This document shows, one piece after another, positions 1 through 9,981 of a stretch of 64,000 nucleotides of DNA (position 1 is its first letter; each line of letters begins with the position of its first letter). Position numbers and translations under genes: made by a program. Location: contig NZ_CP080409.1 in NCBI RefSeq assembly GCF_019448235.1, forward strand, positions 1,364,001-1,428,000. Reading direction: 5' to 3'. The notes under the pieces are model-generated. The model had not been told where the DNA came from. It ran no database searches and saw nothing but the letters and a program-made list of their open reading frames with translations. This DNA comes from Nocardioides panacisoli. GTDB lineage: Bacteria > Actinomycetota > Actinomycetes > Propionibacteriales > Nocardioidaceae.

Positions 1-1007
1 ATGCGCGGCAGGACGGTGCTGTCGACGGCGCCGAACCAGCCGCGCCGGATCGCCTCGGGGCGCGTCAGGACCTCAGCCCGCTCCCCCAGCGTGGCGCGCC
101 AGGCGGCGGCGACGTCCTCGACGGCACCGCCGCGGCAGTAGAGGTGGCGGAAGCGAGCCTCGCCGCCCACGAGGGCCACGCCGTCGGAGAGCTCGGGGTG
201 GTCGGCCACGTCGACGCGGGAGCCGTCCGGCACGTCGACCATGCCGTGGTCGGCCACGACCACGAGGCGACGGTCCGCGGGCAGCGCCTCGCGGAGCTGC
301 TCGGCCTCGGCGTCGATCATCGCCAGCTGCTGCAGCCACTGGCTCGACGCGACACCCCACCGGTGACCGGTCCAGTCCAGGTCACCGTCGTAGACATAGG
401 TCAGCGACGGCCGCTCCGCCGACACCTGCGCCACGGCGGCGATCCGCTCACCGACCCGGTCGGCGCCGACGAAGGTGCCGCCGCGCTGGGAGGCGACCGT
501 GAGGCCGCTGTGCTCGAACTTGCGCTCGCTGACCACGCTGACCTGCACGCCCGCGGCCTGCAGCGTCCCGAACGCCGTCGGGTGCGGCTGCCACTCCTGC
601 GGGTCGACGTCGGCGTCCCACAGCAGCGCGTTGAGCAGTTCGTCGGTGCCGGGCACCCGCGAGGAGAACCCGACCAGCCCGTGTCCGCCGGGCGTCAGCG
701 CCGTGCCGAGCGAGCTGAGGCTGGTGACGGTCGTGGACGGCACACCGGCGGTCGCCGGGGTCGAGGCCGCCAGCAGCGAGGAGAGGTACGGCGCGGCCGC
801 GGCGTACCTCTCCAGCAGCCGGTGGCCGAGCCCGTCGACGAGGAACACCACGTAGGAGGCGGCCTCGGGCAGCTCCAGGCCGGTGGGCCAGGAGGCCATC
901 GGACGGCCCAGTGCCCGCGCCACGGCGGGGACGACGTCCCCCAGCGACCGGTCGCCGTACGCCGGCTCGCACCAGTCGTGCGGGGGCGGCCCCGGCGGCG
1001 TGGTCAT
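1..1007 (-). CDS. Alkaline phosphatase / type I phosphodiesterase family protein (3' end cut by window)
   Basis: Probable metal-dependent phosphodiesterase or nucleotide pyrophosphatase of the alkaline phosphatase superfamily. The translation begins MTTPPGPPPHDW and shows the superfamily landmarks: a first metal-binding Asp in VVFLVDGLGHR, a Thr/Ser nucleophile region GVPSTTVTSL, and a late metal site VVADHGMVDVP. The ATG at 1007 overlaps the TGA of the upstream DUF5998 gene (ATGA), so the two are translationally coupled. The C-terminus lies beyond base 1. The substrate cannot be told from sequence. The order GNAT/acyl-CoA ligase, DUF5998, phosphodiesterase recurs in actinobacteria. Confidence 0.85.
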   Translation of the reverse strand, partial: MTTPPGPPPHDWCEPAYGDRSLGDVVPAVARALGRPMASWPTGLELPEAASYVVFLVDGLGHRLLERYAAAAPYLSSLLAASTPATAGVPSTTVTSLSSLGTALTPGGHGLVGFSSRVPGTDELLNALLWDADVDPQEWQPHPTAFGTLQAAGVQVSVVSERKFEHSGLTVASQRGGTFVGADRVGERIAAVAQVSAERPSLTYVYDGDLDWTGHRWGVASSQWLQQLAMIDAEAEQLREALPADRRLVVVADHGMVDVPDGSRVDVADHPELSDGVALVGGEARFRHLYCRGGAVEDVAAAWRATLGERAEVLTRPEAIRRGWFGAVDSTVLPR

Positions 1008-1591
1008 CCGTGGGTGCTCGCGGAGAGGGCGCCGGCGAAGGCGAGCAGTCCGTCGACGGCGTCGGGCCCGTCGGCGGCGGCGGAGACCCGCAGCGAGAAG
1101 TCGTCCGAGCTCAGCACGCCGGTGTAGCCGTGGTCGGCCTCGCACTGCGGATCACTGCAGGCGGCGGGCTCGAGCTCGACCCGGCCGACACCACCCCAGC
1201 CGATGGTCACCAACGCCTCGGCGGGCGGCTTCGGTCCGCCGCTGGGGTCGGTGCTCATCCGGGTGATGACCACCGACTTCACCGAGTCCAGGCTGACCGC
1301 CTCGGTGGTGGTGGAGGTGTAGGGCTCGGGCAGCAGGTCGTCGCCGGCGTGCTCGTCGGTGTGGGCGAAGAGGAGCCGGCTGGGGGTGAGCACCAGCACG
1401 CTCTGGTGGCGGCGCACCTCGTCGCGGTCGAAGGTCGGCTCGTGGTGGACGTAGTAGGACACCACGGCCTCGCCGGCCAACGACTCGTCGACCGCCTCCG
1501 CCACGACCTCCGGGTAGAACCCGGTGCGGTCCAGCGCCTTGCGCAGCGACCCCGCACGGTCGCGACCGATGCCCCTGTCACGCACAGCCAT
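1004..1591 (-). CDS. DUF5998 family protein
   Basis: A 195-residue soluble protein that I recognise as the actinobacterial DUF5998 family; its function is unknown. It starts MAVRDRGIGRDR and contains HHEPTFDRDEVRRHQSV, a stretch predicting a beta-rich PH-like fold (VLVLTPSRLLFAH), and CSDPQCEADHGYTG, whose paired Cys and His could bind metal. No signal peptide or membrane segment is visible. The start lies 12 nt after the stop of the acetyltransferase gene and the stop overlaps the next start, so it sits in the middle of a three-gene operon. The family call rests on motif recall and conserved gene order. Confidence 0.8.
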   Translation of the reverse strand: MAVRDRGIGRDRAGSLRKALDRTGFYPEVVAEAVDESLAGEAVVSYYVHHEPTFDRDEVRRHQSVLVLTPSRLLFAHTDEHAGDDLLPEPYTSTTTEAVSLDSVKSVVITRMSTDPSGGPKPPAEALVTIGWGGVGRVELEPAACSDPQCEADHGYTGVLSSDDFSLRVSAAADGPDAVDGLLAFAGALSASTHG

Positions 1592-1603
1592 GCCCCGATC
1601 CTG

Positions 1604-4318
1604 TCACTGCGGCAGCGTCGCGGTGACGTCGGGCATCCGGCGCACGTGGGAGTCGGGCCGGGGGTCGGTCACCCGGGCCAGGGTCGCCGAGCCGGTCAGC
1701 ACCTGCAGGCCCTCGACGCCGACCAGCACCAGTGAGAGGTCGAGCGCCTTGATCTGCGGCAGGTCGTCCTTCATCTCCGCCACCTGGGCGATGAGTGCCT
1801 CGATGGCGGCGACGTCGACGTGCTCGGCGCCGCGGTAGCCGAACAGCAGCGGCGAGCTCTTGATCTCGCGCACCATCGAGGAGAGGTCCTTCTGCCCCAG
1901 CGGCGGGATCCGGTAGGCGCGGTCGCCGAGCAGCTCGACGACGGGGCCGGAGACGCCGAAGGAGACGACGGGGCCGAAGAGGCTGTCCTCGAAGCACCGG
2001 ATCGAGACCGGTACGCCGGGCGGTGCGGTCTGCTGGATGACGAACTCGGCCGGGGTGCCGCGCGGCACGACGAGGTTGAGGGACTGCCAGGCCTCCCCCA
2101 TCTCGTGTTCGGTGTCGATGTTGCGCCACACGTGGGCCTGGTCGGGCCGGTCGCGCATCGACTCCTGGGTGGCCTTGAGCACGACGTCCCAGCCGAGCTC
2201 CTCGGCCCGCGAGACGGCCTCCTCGAGGCTGCCGACGGCGTACTGCGGCCACAGCTCGATGTCGTAGGCCGCCAGCAGCTGGGTGAGCTGCTCGTCGTCG
2301 AGCTCGACCTCGTCGGCGGCGTCGAGGACCTTGTGCACCATGCTCTGCGCGCCGTGCACGTCGATGGGTCGCAGCTCCGGCGCGGTGCCCTCCGGCTCGC
2401 GGAGCCAGAGGGCGTACTCCACCACGCGCGCGAGCGCGCGGACGGCGCCCTCCACGGCCGGGTAGGACGGGACCGAGCCGCGGCCCGCGGTCGATCCCGC
2501 GACGTCGGGGACCCGCAGCAGCTCGGGGATGCCGGCCGCGGCGAGGAAGGAGGAGACCAACGGCTTGTCGGACTGCTCCCCCACAGCCGCGAGCACGTTG
2601 GCGACCTCCTCGCCGGAGACGTTGAGCGGCGGGATGTAGACCGCGACCACCGAGTCGACCTCGGGGTCGTCGATGGCCTCGTCGAGGGCGTCCTCGAAGT
2701 CGTCGGCGGTGGCATCGGCACCGAGGGCCGCGGTGTGGGTCACGGTGAGGCCGATCGCGGAGGCGGCGTCGCCGGCGAGGAGGCCGAGCGCGTCGGAGTT
2801 GCCGACGATGGCCACCTTGGCGCCGCGCGGCAGCGGCTGGTGGGCCAGGAGCTGCGCGACGTCGAACATCTCCTCGAGGGTGTCGACCTGGATGATGCCG
2901 GCCTGCCGGAACATCGCGTCGACGGCCGCCGAGGGGGCGTCGATGCGGCGCACGCTGTGGCCCATCGGCACGCCCTGGGTGGTGCGACCGGAGCGGACCG
3001 CGACGATCGGCTTGCGCGTGGAGACCCGGCGGGCGATGCGGGAGAACTTGCGCGGGTTGCCGATGGACTCCAGGTACATCATGACGACCTCGGTGGCGTC
3101 GTCCTCCTCCCAGTACTGCAGGAGGTCGTTGCCGGAGACGTCGGCGCGGTTGCCGGCGCTGACGAAGGTGGAGATGCCCAGGCCGCGGTTGCGCACCGTC
3201 TCCAGGATCGCCGACCCCAGCGCACCGGACTGGCAGAAGAACCCGGCACGGCCGCGGGCCGGCATCACCGAGGACAGCGAGGCGTTGACCTGCACCTCGG
3301 GGTCGGTGTTGATGATGCCCAGGCAGTTGGGTCCGATCAGGCGCAGCCCGTAGGAGCGCGACAGCCCGGCCAGGTGCCGCTGCCGCCCGCGCCCCTCCTC
3401 CCCGGTCTCGGCGAAGCCCGACGAGATCACGACCATGCCGTGCACGCCCTTGGCGGCGCAGTCGAGCACCACGTCGTTGACCTTGTCGGCGGGCACGGCG
3501 ACGATCGCCACGTCGACGTCGTCGGGGATGTCGCTGACCGTGTCGTACGCCGGCATGCCCGACACCGCGGCGGCGGTCGGGTTGACGACGTACACCCGGC
3601 CGGTGAAGTCGGCGGTGACGAGGTTGTGCACCAGCAGCCGACCGATCGTGTCCTGGCGACGGCTGGCACCGATGATCGCCACCGAGCGCGGGTGGAAGAA
3701 CCGGTGGATGGAGACCGCCTCGGCGCGGTGCTCCCGGTTGTGCATCACCCCGATGGCGGTGTCGGTGGCGTCGATCGGGAAGTCGAGGGTGATGACGCCG
3801 TCGGAGTAGCCACTGACGGTGCGGAAGCCGGCGTCGCGGAAGGTCTGGATCATCCGGGTGTTGTCGGGCAGCACCTCGGCGGTGAAGCGCTCGATGCCGT
3901 TCTCCCGTGCCGCCTGGGCGAGGTGCTCGAGGAGCAGCTGGCCGATGCCGCGACCCTGGTGCTCGTCCTCGACGAGGAAGGCGACCTCGGCCTCGTGGTC
4001 GGCGACCGGCTCGTAGCGTCCGACCGCGATCATCTGCTGCGAGACCGTCATCACCAGCGCGACCCGCGTGGTGTGGTCCACGTGGGTGAACCGGTGCACC
4101 TCGCGGTCGGAGAGCCGTGGCATCGGGCTGAAGAACCGGTAGTACTTCGACTGGTCCGAGACGCGGGAGTAGAAGTCCTCCAGCAGCTCGGCGTCATCGG
4201 CGTTGATGGGCCGGATGTGGGCGGTGCGTCCGTCGCGCAGGATGACGTCGGCGGCCCAGTGCTTCGGGGGGACCGGGATCTCGTCGGTGGAGATGGCGTC
4301 CTGCTTGTCGCGACTCAC
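1604..4318 (-). CDS. GNAT acetyltransferase fused to NDP-forming acyl-CoA synthetase-like domain (Pat-type)
   Basis: A 904-residue protein of the bifunctional acetate-CoA ligase/GNAT type. In this family the GNAT domain acetylates lysines of metabolic enzymes and the synthetase-like domain senses acyl-CoA. Residues about 25-185 are the GNAT domain, with an acetyl-CoA loop EDEHQGRGIGQLL. From about 210 follows a Rossmann CoA-binding domain (SVAIIGASR; IGPNCLGI; FCQSGALGSAI), then a succinyl-CoA-ligase-like region and a C-terminal ATP-grasp domain (WDVVLKATQ to the end). The GNAT domain is N-terminal, the reverse of E. coli PatZ. The start is GTG at 4318. It is divergent from the topoisomerase gene with about 70 bp between them, and probably heads the operon with DUF5998. 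Confidence 0.9.
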   Translation of the reverse strand: MSRDKQDAISTDEIPVPPKHWAADVILRDGRTAHIRPINADDAELLEDFYSRVSDQSKYYRFFSPMPRLSDREVHRFTHVDHTTRVALVMTVSQQMIAVGRYEPVADHEAEVAFLVEDEHQGRGIGQLLLEHLAQAARENGIERFTAEVLPDNTRMIQTFRDAGFRTVSGYSDGVITLDFPIDATDTAIGVMHNREHRAEAVSIHRFFHPRSVAIIGASRRQDTIGRLLVHNLVTADFTGRVYVVNPTAAAVSGMPAYDTVSDIPDDVDVAIVAVPADKVNDVVLDCAAKGVHGMVVISSGFAETGEEGRGRQRHLAGLSRSYGLRLIGPNCLGIINTDPEVQVNASLSSVMPARGRAGFFCQSGALGSAILETVRNRGLGISTFVSAGNRADVSGNDLLQYWEEDDATEVVMMYLESIGNPRKFSRIARRVSTRKPIVAVRSGRTTQGVPMGHSVRRIDAPSAAVDAMFRQAGIIQVDTLEEMFDVAQLLAHQPLPRGAKVAIVGNSDALGLLAGDAASAIGLTVTHTAALGADATADDFEDALDEAIDDPEVDSVVAVYIPPLNVSGEEVANVLAAVGEQSDKPLVSSFLAAAGIPELLRVPDVAGSTAGRGSVPSYPAVEGAVRALARVVEYALWLREPEGTAPELRPIDVHGAQSMVHKVLDAADEVELDDEQLTQLLAAYDIELWPQYAVGSLEEAVSRAEELGWDVVLKATQESMRDRPDQAHVWRNIDTEHEMGEAWQSLNLVVPRGTPAEFVIQQTAPPGVPVSIRCFEDSLFGPVVSFGVSGPVVELLGDRAYRIPPLGQKDLSSMVREIKSSPLLFGYRGAEHVDVAAIEALIAQVAEMKDDLPQIKALDLSLVLVGVEGLQVLTGSATLARVTDPRPDSHVRRMPDVTATLPQ

Positions 4319-4388
4319 AGGGAAAATCTACAGGCAGGCACCCCCGGCGGGCGTGCCGAGCGCGGGCCCGTCGGCGCCGCGGTGAACA

Positions 4389-6893
4389 ATGGCGCCCATG
4401 GCACGTCGTAGCACGAAGCAAGTGGAGCCCGAGGACTTCGAGGAGCACATCCTCGACACCGACATCCGGGACGAGATGGAGTCCTCGTTCCTCGAGTACG
4501 CCTACTCGGTCATCTACTCCCGGGCCCTGCCCGACGCCCGCGACGGCCTCAAGCCGGTGCAGCGGCGGATCCTGCACACCATGACCGACATGAACCTCCG
4601 CCCCGACCGCGGCCACGTGAAGTCGGCCCGTGTCGTCGGTGAGGTCATGGGTCGCCTCCACCCCCACGGCGACGGCGCCATCTACGACGCCCTGGTCCGC
4701 ATCGCGCAGTCCTGGTCGGTCCGGCTCCCCCTGGTCGACGGCCACGGCAACTTCGGATCTCCTGACGACCCTCCGGCGGCCATGCGCTACACCGAGTGCC
4801 GGATGGCGCCCGCGGCGATGGCGATGACCGACTCCATCGACGAGGACACCGTCGAGTTCCGGGCCAACTACGACAGCCGCGAGTTCGAGCCGTCGGTGCT
4901 GCCCGCGGCGATCCCGAACCTGCTGGTCAACGGCACGACCGGCATCGCGGTCGGCATGGCAACCAACTGTGCGCCCCACAACCTGGTCGAGGTCGTCCAG
5001 GCGCTGCGCCACCTGATCAAGCACCCCGGCACCGGCGTCGAGGGCCTGATGCGGTTCATCCCCGGGCCCGACCTGCCCACCGGCGGCAAGATCGTGGGAC
5101 TGGACGGCATCCGCGACGCCTACGAGACCGGCAAGGGCAGCTTCAAGATGCGCGCGACCGCGCGGGTGGAGCCCGTCGGACGCCGCAAGGCCATCGTGGT
5201 CACCGAGCTCCCCTACGGCGTGGGTACCGAGAAGGTCATCGAGCGCATCAAGACCCTGGTGCAGAACAAGAAGCTCCAGGGCATCGCCGACGTCAAGGAC
5301 CTCACGGACCGCGAGCACGGCCTGCGGCTGCAGATCATCGTCAAGAACGGTTTCGTCCCCGAGGCGCTGCTCGAGCAGCTCTACAAGCAGACACCGATGG
5401 AGGACAGCTTCGGCATCAACAACGTCGCGCTGGTCGACGGCCAGCCCAAGACGCTGACGCTGAAGCAGATGCTGGAGGTCTTCCTCGACCACCGCTACGA
5501 CGTCGTACGCCGCCGCTCCCGCTACCGCCTCGGCAAGCGCACCGACCGGCTCCACCTCGTCGAGGGGCTGCTGCTGGCGCTGCTGGACATCGACGAGGTG
5601 ATCCAGGTGATCCGCTCCAGCGAGGACGCGGCGACCGCACGCCAGCGGCTGATGGAGGTCTTCGACCTCAGCGAGCGGCAGGCCGACTACATCCTGGAGA
5701 TGCAGCTGCGCCGGCTGACCAAGTTCTCCCGGCTGGAGCTGGAGAAGGAGCAGGAGGACCTCCAGCGCGAGATCGAGGAGCTCGAGGCGATCCTGGCCGA
5801 CGACGAGCTGCTGAAGAGGACGGTCTCCGACGAGCTCGCCGAGGTCGCCAAGACCTACGGCGACGCCCGCCGCACGGTCCTGCTGGAGACCGCCGGCAGC
5901 CAGGCCGTGCAGGCGGCGGCCGCTCCGCTGGAGGTCCCCGACGACCCGTGCTTCGCACTGCTGGGCGCGACCGGCCTCCTGGCCCGGACCGCGGACGGCG
6001 AGGAGGTCGGCGCCGGCGGCGCCCGCGCCAACCACGACGTGGTCGTCTCCGCGGTGCCGACCACGGCTCGCGGCGAGGTGGGCGTCCTCACCTCGACGGG
6101 ACGACTGGTGCGGCTGTCGGTGCTCGAGCTGCCCGCCATCCCGGCCTCGGCCAACGAGCCCAACCTGCAGGGCGGCGTACCGCTGACCGAGGTGCTCTCG
6201 CTGGAGTCCGACGAACGCCCACTGGCGCTGTGCACCCTCGCCGAGGACGGCCCCGGACTGGCGCTCGGCACCCGCAACGGCATCGTCAAGCGGGTCCGGC
6301 CCGAGGTGCTGGGCAAGGACGACTGGGACGTCATCTCCCTCAAGGACGACGACGAGGTCGTCGGCGCGGTCCAGCTGAGGACCGGCTCGGAGGAGCTGTG
6401 TTTCATCACCGCCGACGCGCGCCTGCTGCACTTCCCCGCCGACGGCGTGCGTGCCCAGGGGCGCAGCGGTGGCGGCATCGCCGGCGTCCGCATCGGCGAC
6501 GGCGAGCGGGTGGCCTGGTTCGGGACGGTCGCCACCGACGCCGACGGTGACGGCCCGGTCGTCGTGACCTCGTCGGGCTCGTCCTCCTCGCTGCCCGGCA
6601 CCGAGGCCGGCGCGGTCAAGGTGACCCCCTTCTCGGAGTACCCCGCCAAGGGTCGCGGCACCGGCGGCGTCCGCTGCCACCGGTTCCTCAAGGGCGAGGA
6701 CGCCCTCGTCTTCGCCTGGGCCGGCCCTGCTCCGGCACGCGCCACGGCCAGCAGCGGTGCCCCGGTCGACCTGCCCGCCGCCGAGGGGCGCCGCGACGGG
6801 TCCGGCGTGCCCGGCTCGCAGCCGATCATCGCCTGCGCCGGCCCGCTGTCCGCGAACCTGCCCGCGAGAACCGGCGACCGGGACTCCCAGTGA
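4389..6893 (+). CDS. parC: DNA topoisomerase IV subunit A
   Basis: An 834-residue DNA breakage-reunion subunit of a type IIA topoisomerase, working with the B subunit encoded at 10646. Residues 30-480 hold the winged-helix and tower region. The catalytic Tyr is Y134 in AMRYTECRM, and the quinolone-pocket loop reads [10 protein letters not shown], with Gly where E. coli GyrA has Ser83. A coiled-coil gate ([19 protein letters not shown]) precedes a six-blade C-terminal beta-pinwheel. The absence of a long acidic tail and the pairing with a separate B subunit favour topoisomerase IV over gyrase. ATG at 4389 or the in-frame ATG at 4398 (MARRSTK) could be the start; no strong Shine-Dalgarno sequence decides. 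Confidence 0.93.
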   Translation: MAPMARRSTKQVEPEDFEEHILDTDIRDEMESSFLEYAYSVIYSRALPDARDGLKPVQRRILHTMTDMNLRPDRGHVKSARVVGEVMGRLHPHGDGAIYDALVRIAQSWSVRLPLVDGHGNFGSPDDPPAAMRYTECRMAPAAMAMTDSIDEDTVEFRANYDSREFEPSVLPAAIPNLLVNGTTGIAVGMATNCAPHNLVEVVQALRHLIKHPGTGVEGLMRFIPGPDLPTGGKIVGLDGIRDAYETGKGSFKMRATARVEPVGRRKAIVVTELPYGVGTEKVIERIKTLVQNKKLQGIADVKDLTDREHGLRLQIIVKNGFVPEALLEQLYKQTPMEDSFGINNVALVDGQPKTLTLKQMLEVFLDHRYDVVRRRSRYRLGKRTDRLHLVEGLLLALLDIDEVIQVIRSSEDAATARQRLMEVFDLSERQADYILEMQLRRLTKFSRLELEKEQEDLQREIEELEAILADDELLKRTVSDELAEVAKTYGDARRTVLLETAGSQAVQAAAAPLEVPDDPCFALLGATGLLARTADGEEVGAGGARANHDVVVSAVPTTARGEVGVLTSTGRLVRLSVLELPAIPASANEPNLQGGVPLTEVLSLESDERPLALCTLAEDGPGLALGTRNGIVKRVRPEVLGKDDWDVISLKDDDEVVGAVQLRTGSEELCFITADARLLHFPADGVRAQGRSGGGIAGVRIGDGERVAWFGTVATDADGDGPVVVTSSGSSSSLPGTEAGAVKVTPFSEYPAKGRGTGGVRCHRFLKGEDALVFAWAGPAPARATASSGAPVDLPAAEGRRDGSGVPGSQPIIACAGPLSANLPARTGDRDSQ

Positions 6894-6910
6894 TGTGCCA
6901 AGGTGTGAGC

Positions 6911-7636
6911 ATGATGCTCCAGCGCTGGACCGCCGGCACGGTGGTCGGCCTCGTCTCAGTGTTCGGCCTCTCCGGCTGCGTCGGCGGAGGCGGTGACGGC
7001 GGCTCCTCGGAGTCCGGTGAGGACTGCGCGGCGCCCGAGGCGGCGATGGAGACCGCCAAGGGCGTCCTGGACGACACCTCGGGGGCGGAGTTCACGCTCG
7101 GCACCGACGACGAGGTCGACGGCACCGGCTTGGTCACGGCCGACCTCACGGTGGTGCGCCCCGACGCCTTCCGCGGCGACTTCACCGTGCAGACCCCGCT
7201 GGGCGCCGGCTCCGGCGAAGCCGTTGGCATCGGCGACACGCTGTGGGTCAAGGCCCCGCCGCTGTTCACGAACTGGACCACGGTCGACCCGAGCCAGTTC
7301 AACCTGCCCGACATCAACGGACTGCTCGCCGCCGACGGCCTGTCCACGCTGCTGGTCGGCACCGAGGAGCTCAGCGACGGCGAACTGCAGCGCGACGAGG
7401 GCGACGCGAGCCGCACGCTCTGCTACTACGACGGCACGGTGACCGCCGAGCAGGTCGGCGCCGTCATCCCCTCCGCCGGTGGCCAGGACTTCACCGTCGA
7501 GTACGCCGTGGACGGTGACGGTGCGCTGCGCAAGGCGACCGTGACCGGCGACGTCTACGACACCGGCACCGAGCTCACCTACGTGCTCGACGTGCCGGCG
7601 TACGACGTCGAGGCAGACATCCAGCCGCCCGTCTAG
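6911..7636 (+). CDS. LppX_LprAFG-type lipoprotein (LprG-like)
   Basis: A lipoprotein of about 241 residues. The N-terminus MMLQRWTAGTVVGLVSVF is a lipoprotein signal ending in the lipobox LSGC. The mature part resembles the LppX/LprA/LprF/LprG fold, a hydrophobic-cavity lipid carrier (AMETAKGVLDDTSGAEFTL; TADLTVVRPDAFRGDF). I chose ATG 6911 because an AGG lies about 8 nt upstream; GTG 6890 overlaps parC and would add seven residues. The MFS exporter gene starts 8 nt after the stop. In Mycobacterium tuberculosis, lprG is followed by the MFS gene Rv1410c/P55, and the pair moves triacylglycerol-like lipids across the envelope. The same role here is inference from the pairing. Confidence 0.82.
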   Translation: MMLQRWTAGTVVGLVSVFGLSGCVGGGGDGGSSESGEDCAAPEAAMETAKGVLDDTSGAEFTLGTDDEVDGTGLVTADLTVVRPDAFRGDFTVQTPLGAGSGEAVGIGDTLWVKAPPLFTNWTTVDPSQFNLPDINGLLAADGLSTLLVGTEELSDGELQRDEGDASRTLCYYDGTVTAEQVGAVIPSAGGQDFTVEYAVDGDGALRKATVTGDVYDTGTELTYVLDVPAYDVEADIQPPV

Positions 7637-7644
7637 GGCCGGCC

Positions 7645-9393
7645 GTGACCTCCCCGACCGTCGCCGGCCCCGACCGGGGCTCCCGCGTCCTGCTCGCGCT
7701 GTGCGCGGCCGCGGTCGGCTTCGCCGCCATCGACACCTACGTGGTGGTGCTGGCGCTGCCCGACATGATGGCCTCGGCCCAGATCGAGGTGACCGAGCTG
7801 CAGCGCGCGGCACCCATCGTCTCGGGCTTCCTGCTGGGCTACGTCGCGATGCTGCCGCTGATCGGCCGCATCGCCGACCTCCGGGGCCAGGTGCCGGTGC
7901 TGGTCGCCTCGTTGGTGGTGTTCGCGGTCGGCTCGCTGCTGACGGCGGTCTCCTACGACCTGGCCACGATGGTTGCCGGTCGCTTCCTCCAGGGCGTCGG
8001 CGGAGGTGGCCTCGTGCCGGCGACGATGGCGCTGGTCGCGGCGCTCTACCCGGTCGAACGGCGCGGCATGCCGCTGGGGCTGGTCTCGGCGGTGCAGGAG
8101 TTCGGCGCGGTCCTCGGACCACTCTTCGGGGCGCTGGTGCTGACCTTCACCAGCTGGCACGGGATCTTTGCGATCAACCTGGCCGTCGGCCTGCTGCTGG
8201 CCGCCGCCGTGCGGACGCTCGGCCGTCATCGCGGCGACCGCCCGACAGCGGTGGACCCACCGGACGGCCGCCGCTCGAGGCCCCTGCCCGACCTCCTCTC
8301 GATCGCCGCGCTCGCGACCACCGTCGTCGCGGGACTCGTGCTCTTCGTCGAGCCGATCGCGCTACGACGCAGCCTGCGCTGGGGCGAGCTCTTCGTCCCC
8401 TACGTCGAGACCGACAGCCGGTGGATCACGCCCATCGGCGCCATCACCGTCGGCGCGGGCCTGGTGCTGCTCGCCCGCAGCCTGCTCGCCGCCCGACCGC
8501 TGATCAACCTGCGCTCCGCGCTGCGGGCGATGGTCGAGGCCGACCTGCGGGGCGCCGTACTCCTCGCCGTGGCGCTGGGTGGCGTCGTGCTGGCCTTCGC
8601 CACCGCCGATCCCGAGGTGGCCGTGCTGCACGAGCAGGCCACGTGGTTCCTGCTCGTTTCGGCGGCCGCGGCGGTGGTGTTCGGCATCCACGTGTGGCGC
8701 ACGCCCGCCCCCATCGTGCAGCCGCGCGACCTGTCGGCGGTCGCGGCCTGGGGATCGCTGGTGGTGAGCTTCCTGATCGGCTGGGCCCTCATCGCCGCAC
8801 TGGTCGACATCCCCCTCTTCGCCCGCACCACCACCCAACGCGAGTCACAGCTCGGCGCGGCCCTGATCCTGCTGCGCTTCCTCGCCGCCCTGCCGATCGG
8901 GGCCGTGATCGGCGGCTGGCTGCTGCGCCGACTGCCGGCGGGCCCGATCGCCGCGGTGGGCCTGCTCGCCGGTGCCGTCGGCTTCTGGTGGATGGCGCAG
9001 TGGGACGAGACGGCCCTGGAGTCGGCCGTGTCCAACGTGCCGCTGGTCGTCGCCGGGCTCGGCTTCGGCGTCGCGCTGGCCCCGGTCAACGCAGCCATGC
9101 TCGCCACCACCCGCCACCACGTCCACGGCCTCGCGAGCGCACTCGTGGTGGTCGCACGCATGGTCGGCATGCTGGTGGGGATCTCGGTGCTCACCACGTG
9201 GGGCCTCAACCGCTTCTACGAGGCCCAGCGCGCCGACCCGAGCCTGTCGCCGGTCGAGCTGGCCATCGTGCAGGAGCAGACCGTCTTCTACGGCGCCGCC
9301 GCCACGGCCGCGTTGGCCGCTCTCGCCGCGCTGGTGCTCTTCCGCGGGGCCCCGACCCGCGGCGTACGCACCGCGGACGCGCTGCGCATGTGA
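7645..9393 (+). CDS. MFS transporter, 14-TM DHA2/P55-like
   Basis: A 582-residue major facilitator. The start is GTG at 7645 and the first helix follows at once (VLLALCAAAVGFAAIDTYVVV). The length and helix pattern fit the 14-TM drug:H+ antiporter class. Motif A reads GRIADLRGQ between helices 2 and 3, and a motif-C-like stretch is PLGLVSAVQEFGAVLGPLFGA in helix 5. A long hydrophilic loop (RHRGDRPTAVDPPDGRRSRP) separates the halves. The lipoprotein gene immediately upstream makes a lipid or drug exporter of the LprG-P55 type more likely than a sugar or nitrate carrier. The substrate is not shown by the sequence. Confidence 0.88.
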   Translation: MTSPTVAGPDRGSRVLLALCAAAVGFAAIDTYVVVLALPDMMASAQIEVTELQRAAPIVSGFLLGYVAMLPLIGRIADLRGQVPVLVASLVVFAVGSLLTAVSYDLATMVAGRFLQGVGGGGLVPATMALVAALYPVERRGMPLGLVSAVQEFGAVLGPLFGALVLTFTSWHGIFAINLAVGLLLAAAVRTLGRHRGDRPTAVDPPDGRRSRPLPDLLSIAALATTVVAGLVLFVEPIALRRSLRWGELFVPYVETDSRWITPIGAITVGAGLVLLARSLLAARPLINLRSALRAMVEADLRGAVLLAVALGGVVLAFATADPEVAVLHEQATWFLLVSAAAAVVFGIHVWRTPAPIVQPRDLSAVAAWGSLVVSFLIGWALIAALVDIPLFARTTTQRESQLGAALILLRFLAALPIGAVIGGWLLRRLPAGPIAAVGLLAGAVGFWWMAQWDETALESAVSNVPLVVAGLGFGVALAPVNAAMLATTRHHVHGLASALVVVARMVGMLVGISVLTTWGLNRFYEAQRADPSLSPVELAIVQEQTVFYGAAATAALAALAALVLFRGAPTRGVRTADALRM

Positions 9394-9473
9394 TCGTCAC
9401 AAGCGAATTCGTCGTCGCCCACCCTCGGAGACCGCAAGAACGCTTGTTGCGATGGACCGCTTAACCTGACCCC

Positions 9474-9968
9474 ATGAGCAACTTCGACGACCTGCTGAGC
9501 GCGAACCAGACCTTCGCGGAGGAGTTCGACCGCAGCGGCCTGCCCGGCGCGGCCGCCGCCCGGGTCGGCATGGTGACCTGCATGGACTCCCGCATCGACC
9601 CGCTGGCGATGGTCGGGCTCGGCATCGGCGACGCGAAGATCGTGCGCAACCCCGGCGGCCGCGTCACCGACGCCGCCCTTGAGGCGATGGTGCTCGGCGT
9701 CCACCTGCTCGGCGTCGAGCGGATCATGGTCGTCCCCCACACCCGCTGCGCCGTCGCGAGCAACACCGAGGCCGAGCTGCGGCAGAAGCTCGCCGACGCC
9801 TCGGGGCAGGACGTCTCCGACGTGCCGCTGCCCGTCACCGACGACCAGGACGCCGCGCTCGCCGACGACGTACGCCGCCTGCGCGAGCACCCGCTCGTCC
9901 CCGACTCGGTGAGCGTGGCCGGGTTCCTCTACGACGTCGACACCGGGACGCTGACCCAGAAGGTCTGA
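9474..9968 (+). CDS. Beta-class carbonic anhydrase
   Basis: A 164-residue enzyme interconverting CO2 and bicarbonate. Zinc ligands are Cys36 (in VTCMDSRID), His89 and Cys92 (in VPHTRCAV), and the Asp38-Arg40 dyad of beta carbonic anhydrases is intact. The glycine-rich segment KIVRNPGGRVTD follows. The protein is short for the class, matching the compact actinobacterial subclass, and has no signal peptide, so it acts in the cytoplasm. ATG 9474 is the only sensible start. A hairpin at its 3' end separates it from the convergent gene. Confidence 0.93.
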   Translation: MSNFDDLLSANQTFAEEFDRSGLPGAAAARVGMVTCMDSRIDPLAMVGLGIGDAKIVRNPGGRVTDAALEAMVLGVHLLGVERIMVVPHTRCAVASNTEAELRQKLADASGQDVSDVPLPVTDDQDAALADDVRRLREHPLVPDSVSVAGFLYDVDTGTLTQKV

Positions 9969-9981
9969 GCGAGGCTCAGAG
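9965..9981. terminator. Hairpin between convergent genes
   Basis: TCTGAGC-GAG-GCTCAGA is a perfect 7-bp stem with a 3-nt loop. It spans the stop codons of the carbonic anhydrase gene and the convergent gene that ends at 9976. It probably acts as a bidirectional terminator, although no T-run follows. Confidence 0.5.

Noticed and set aside
1820..4411. 863-codon open frame on the plus strand
   Set aside because: It is antisense to the acetyltransferase/acyl-CoA synthetase gene; the translation is Val/Asp/Gly/His-biased with no domain, as expected for the opposite strand of a high-GC gene.
4194..6680. 828-codon open frame on the minus strand
   Set aside because: Antisense to topoisomerase IV subunit A; same high-GC shadow effect.
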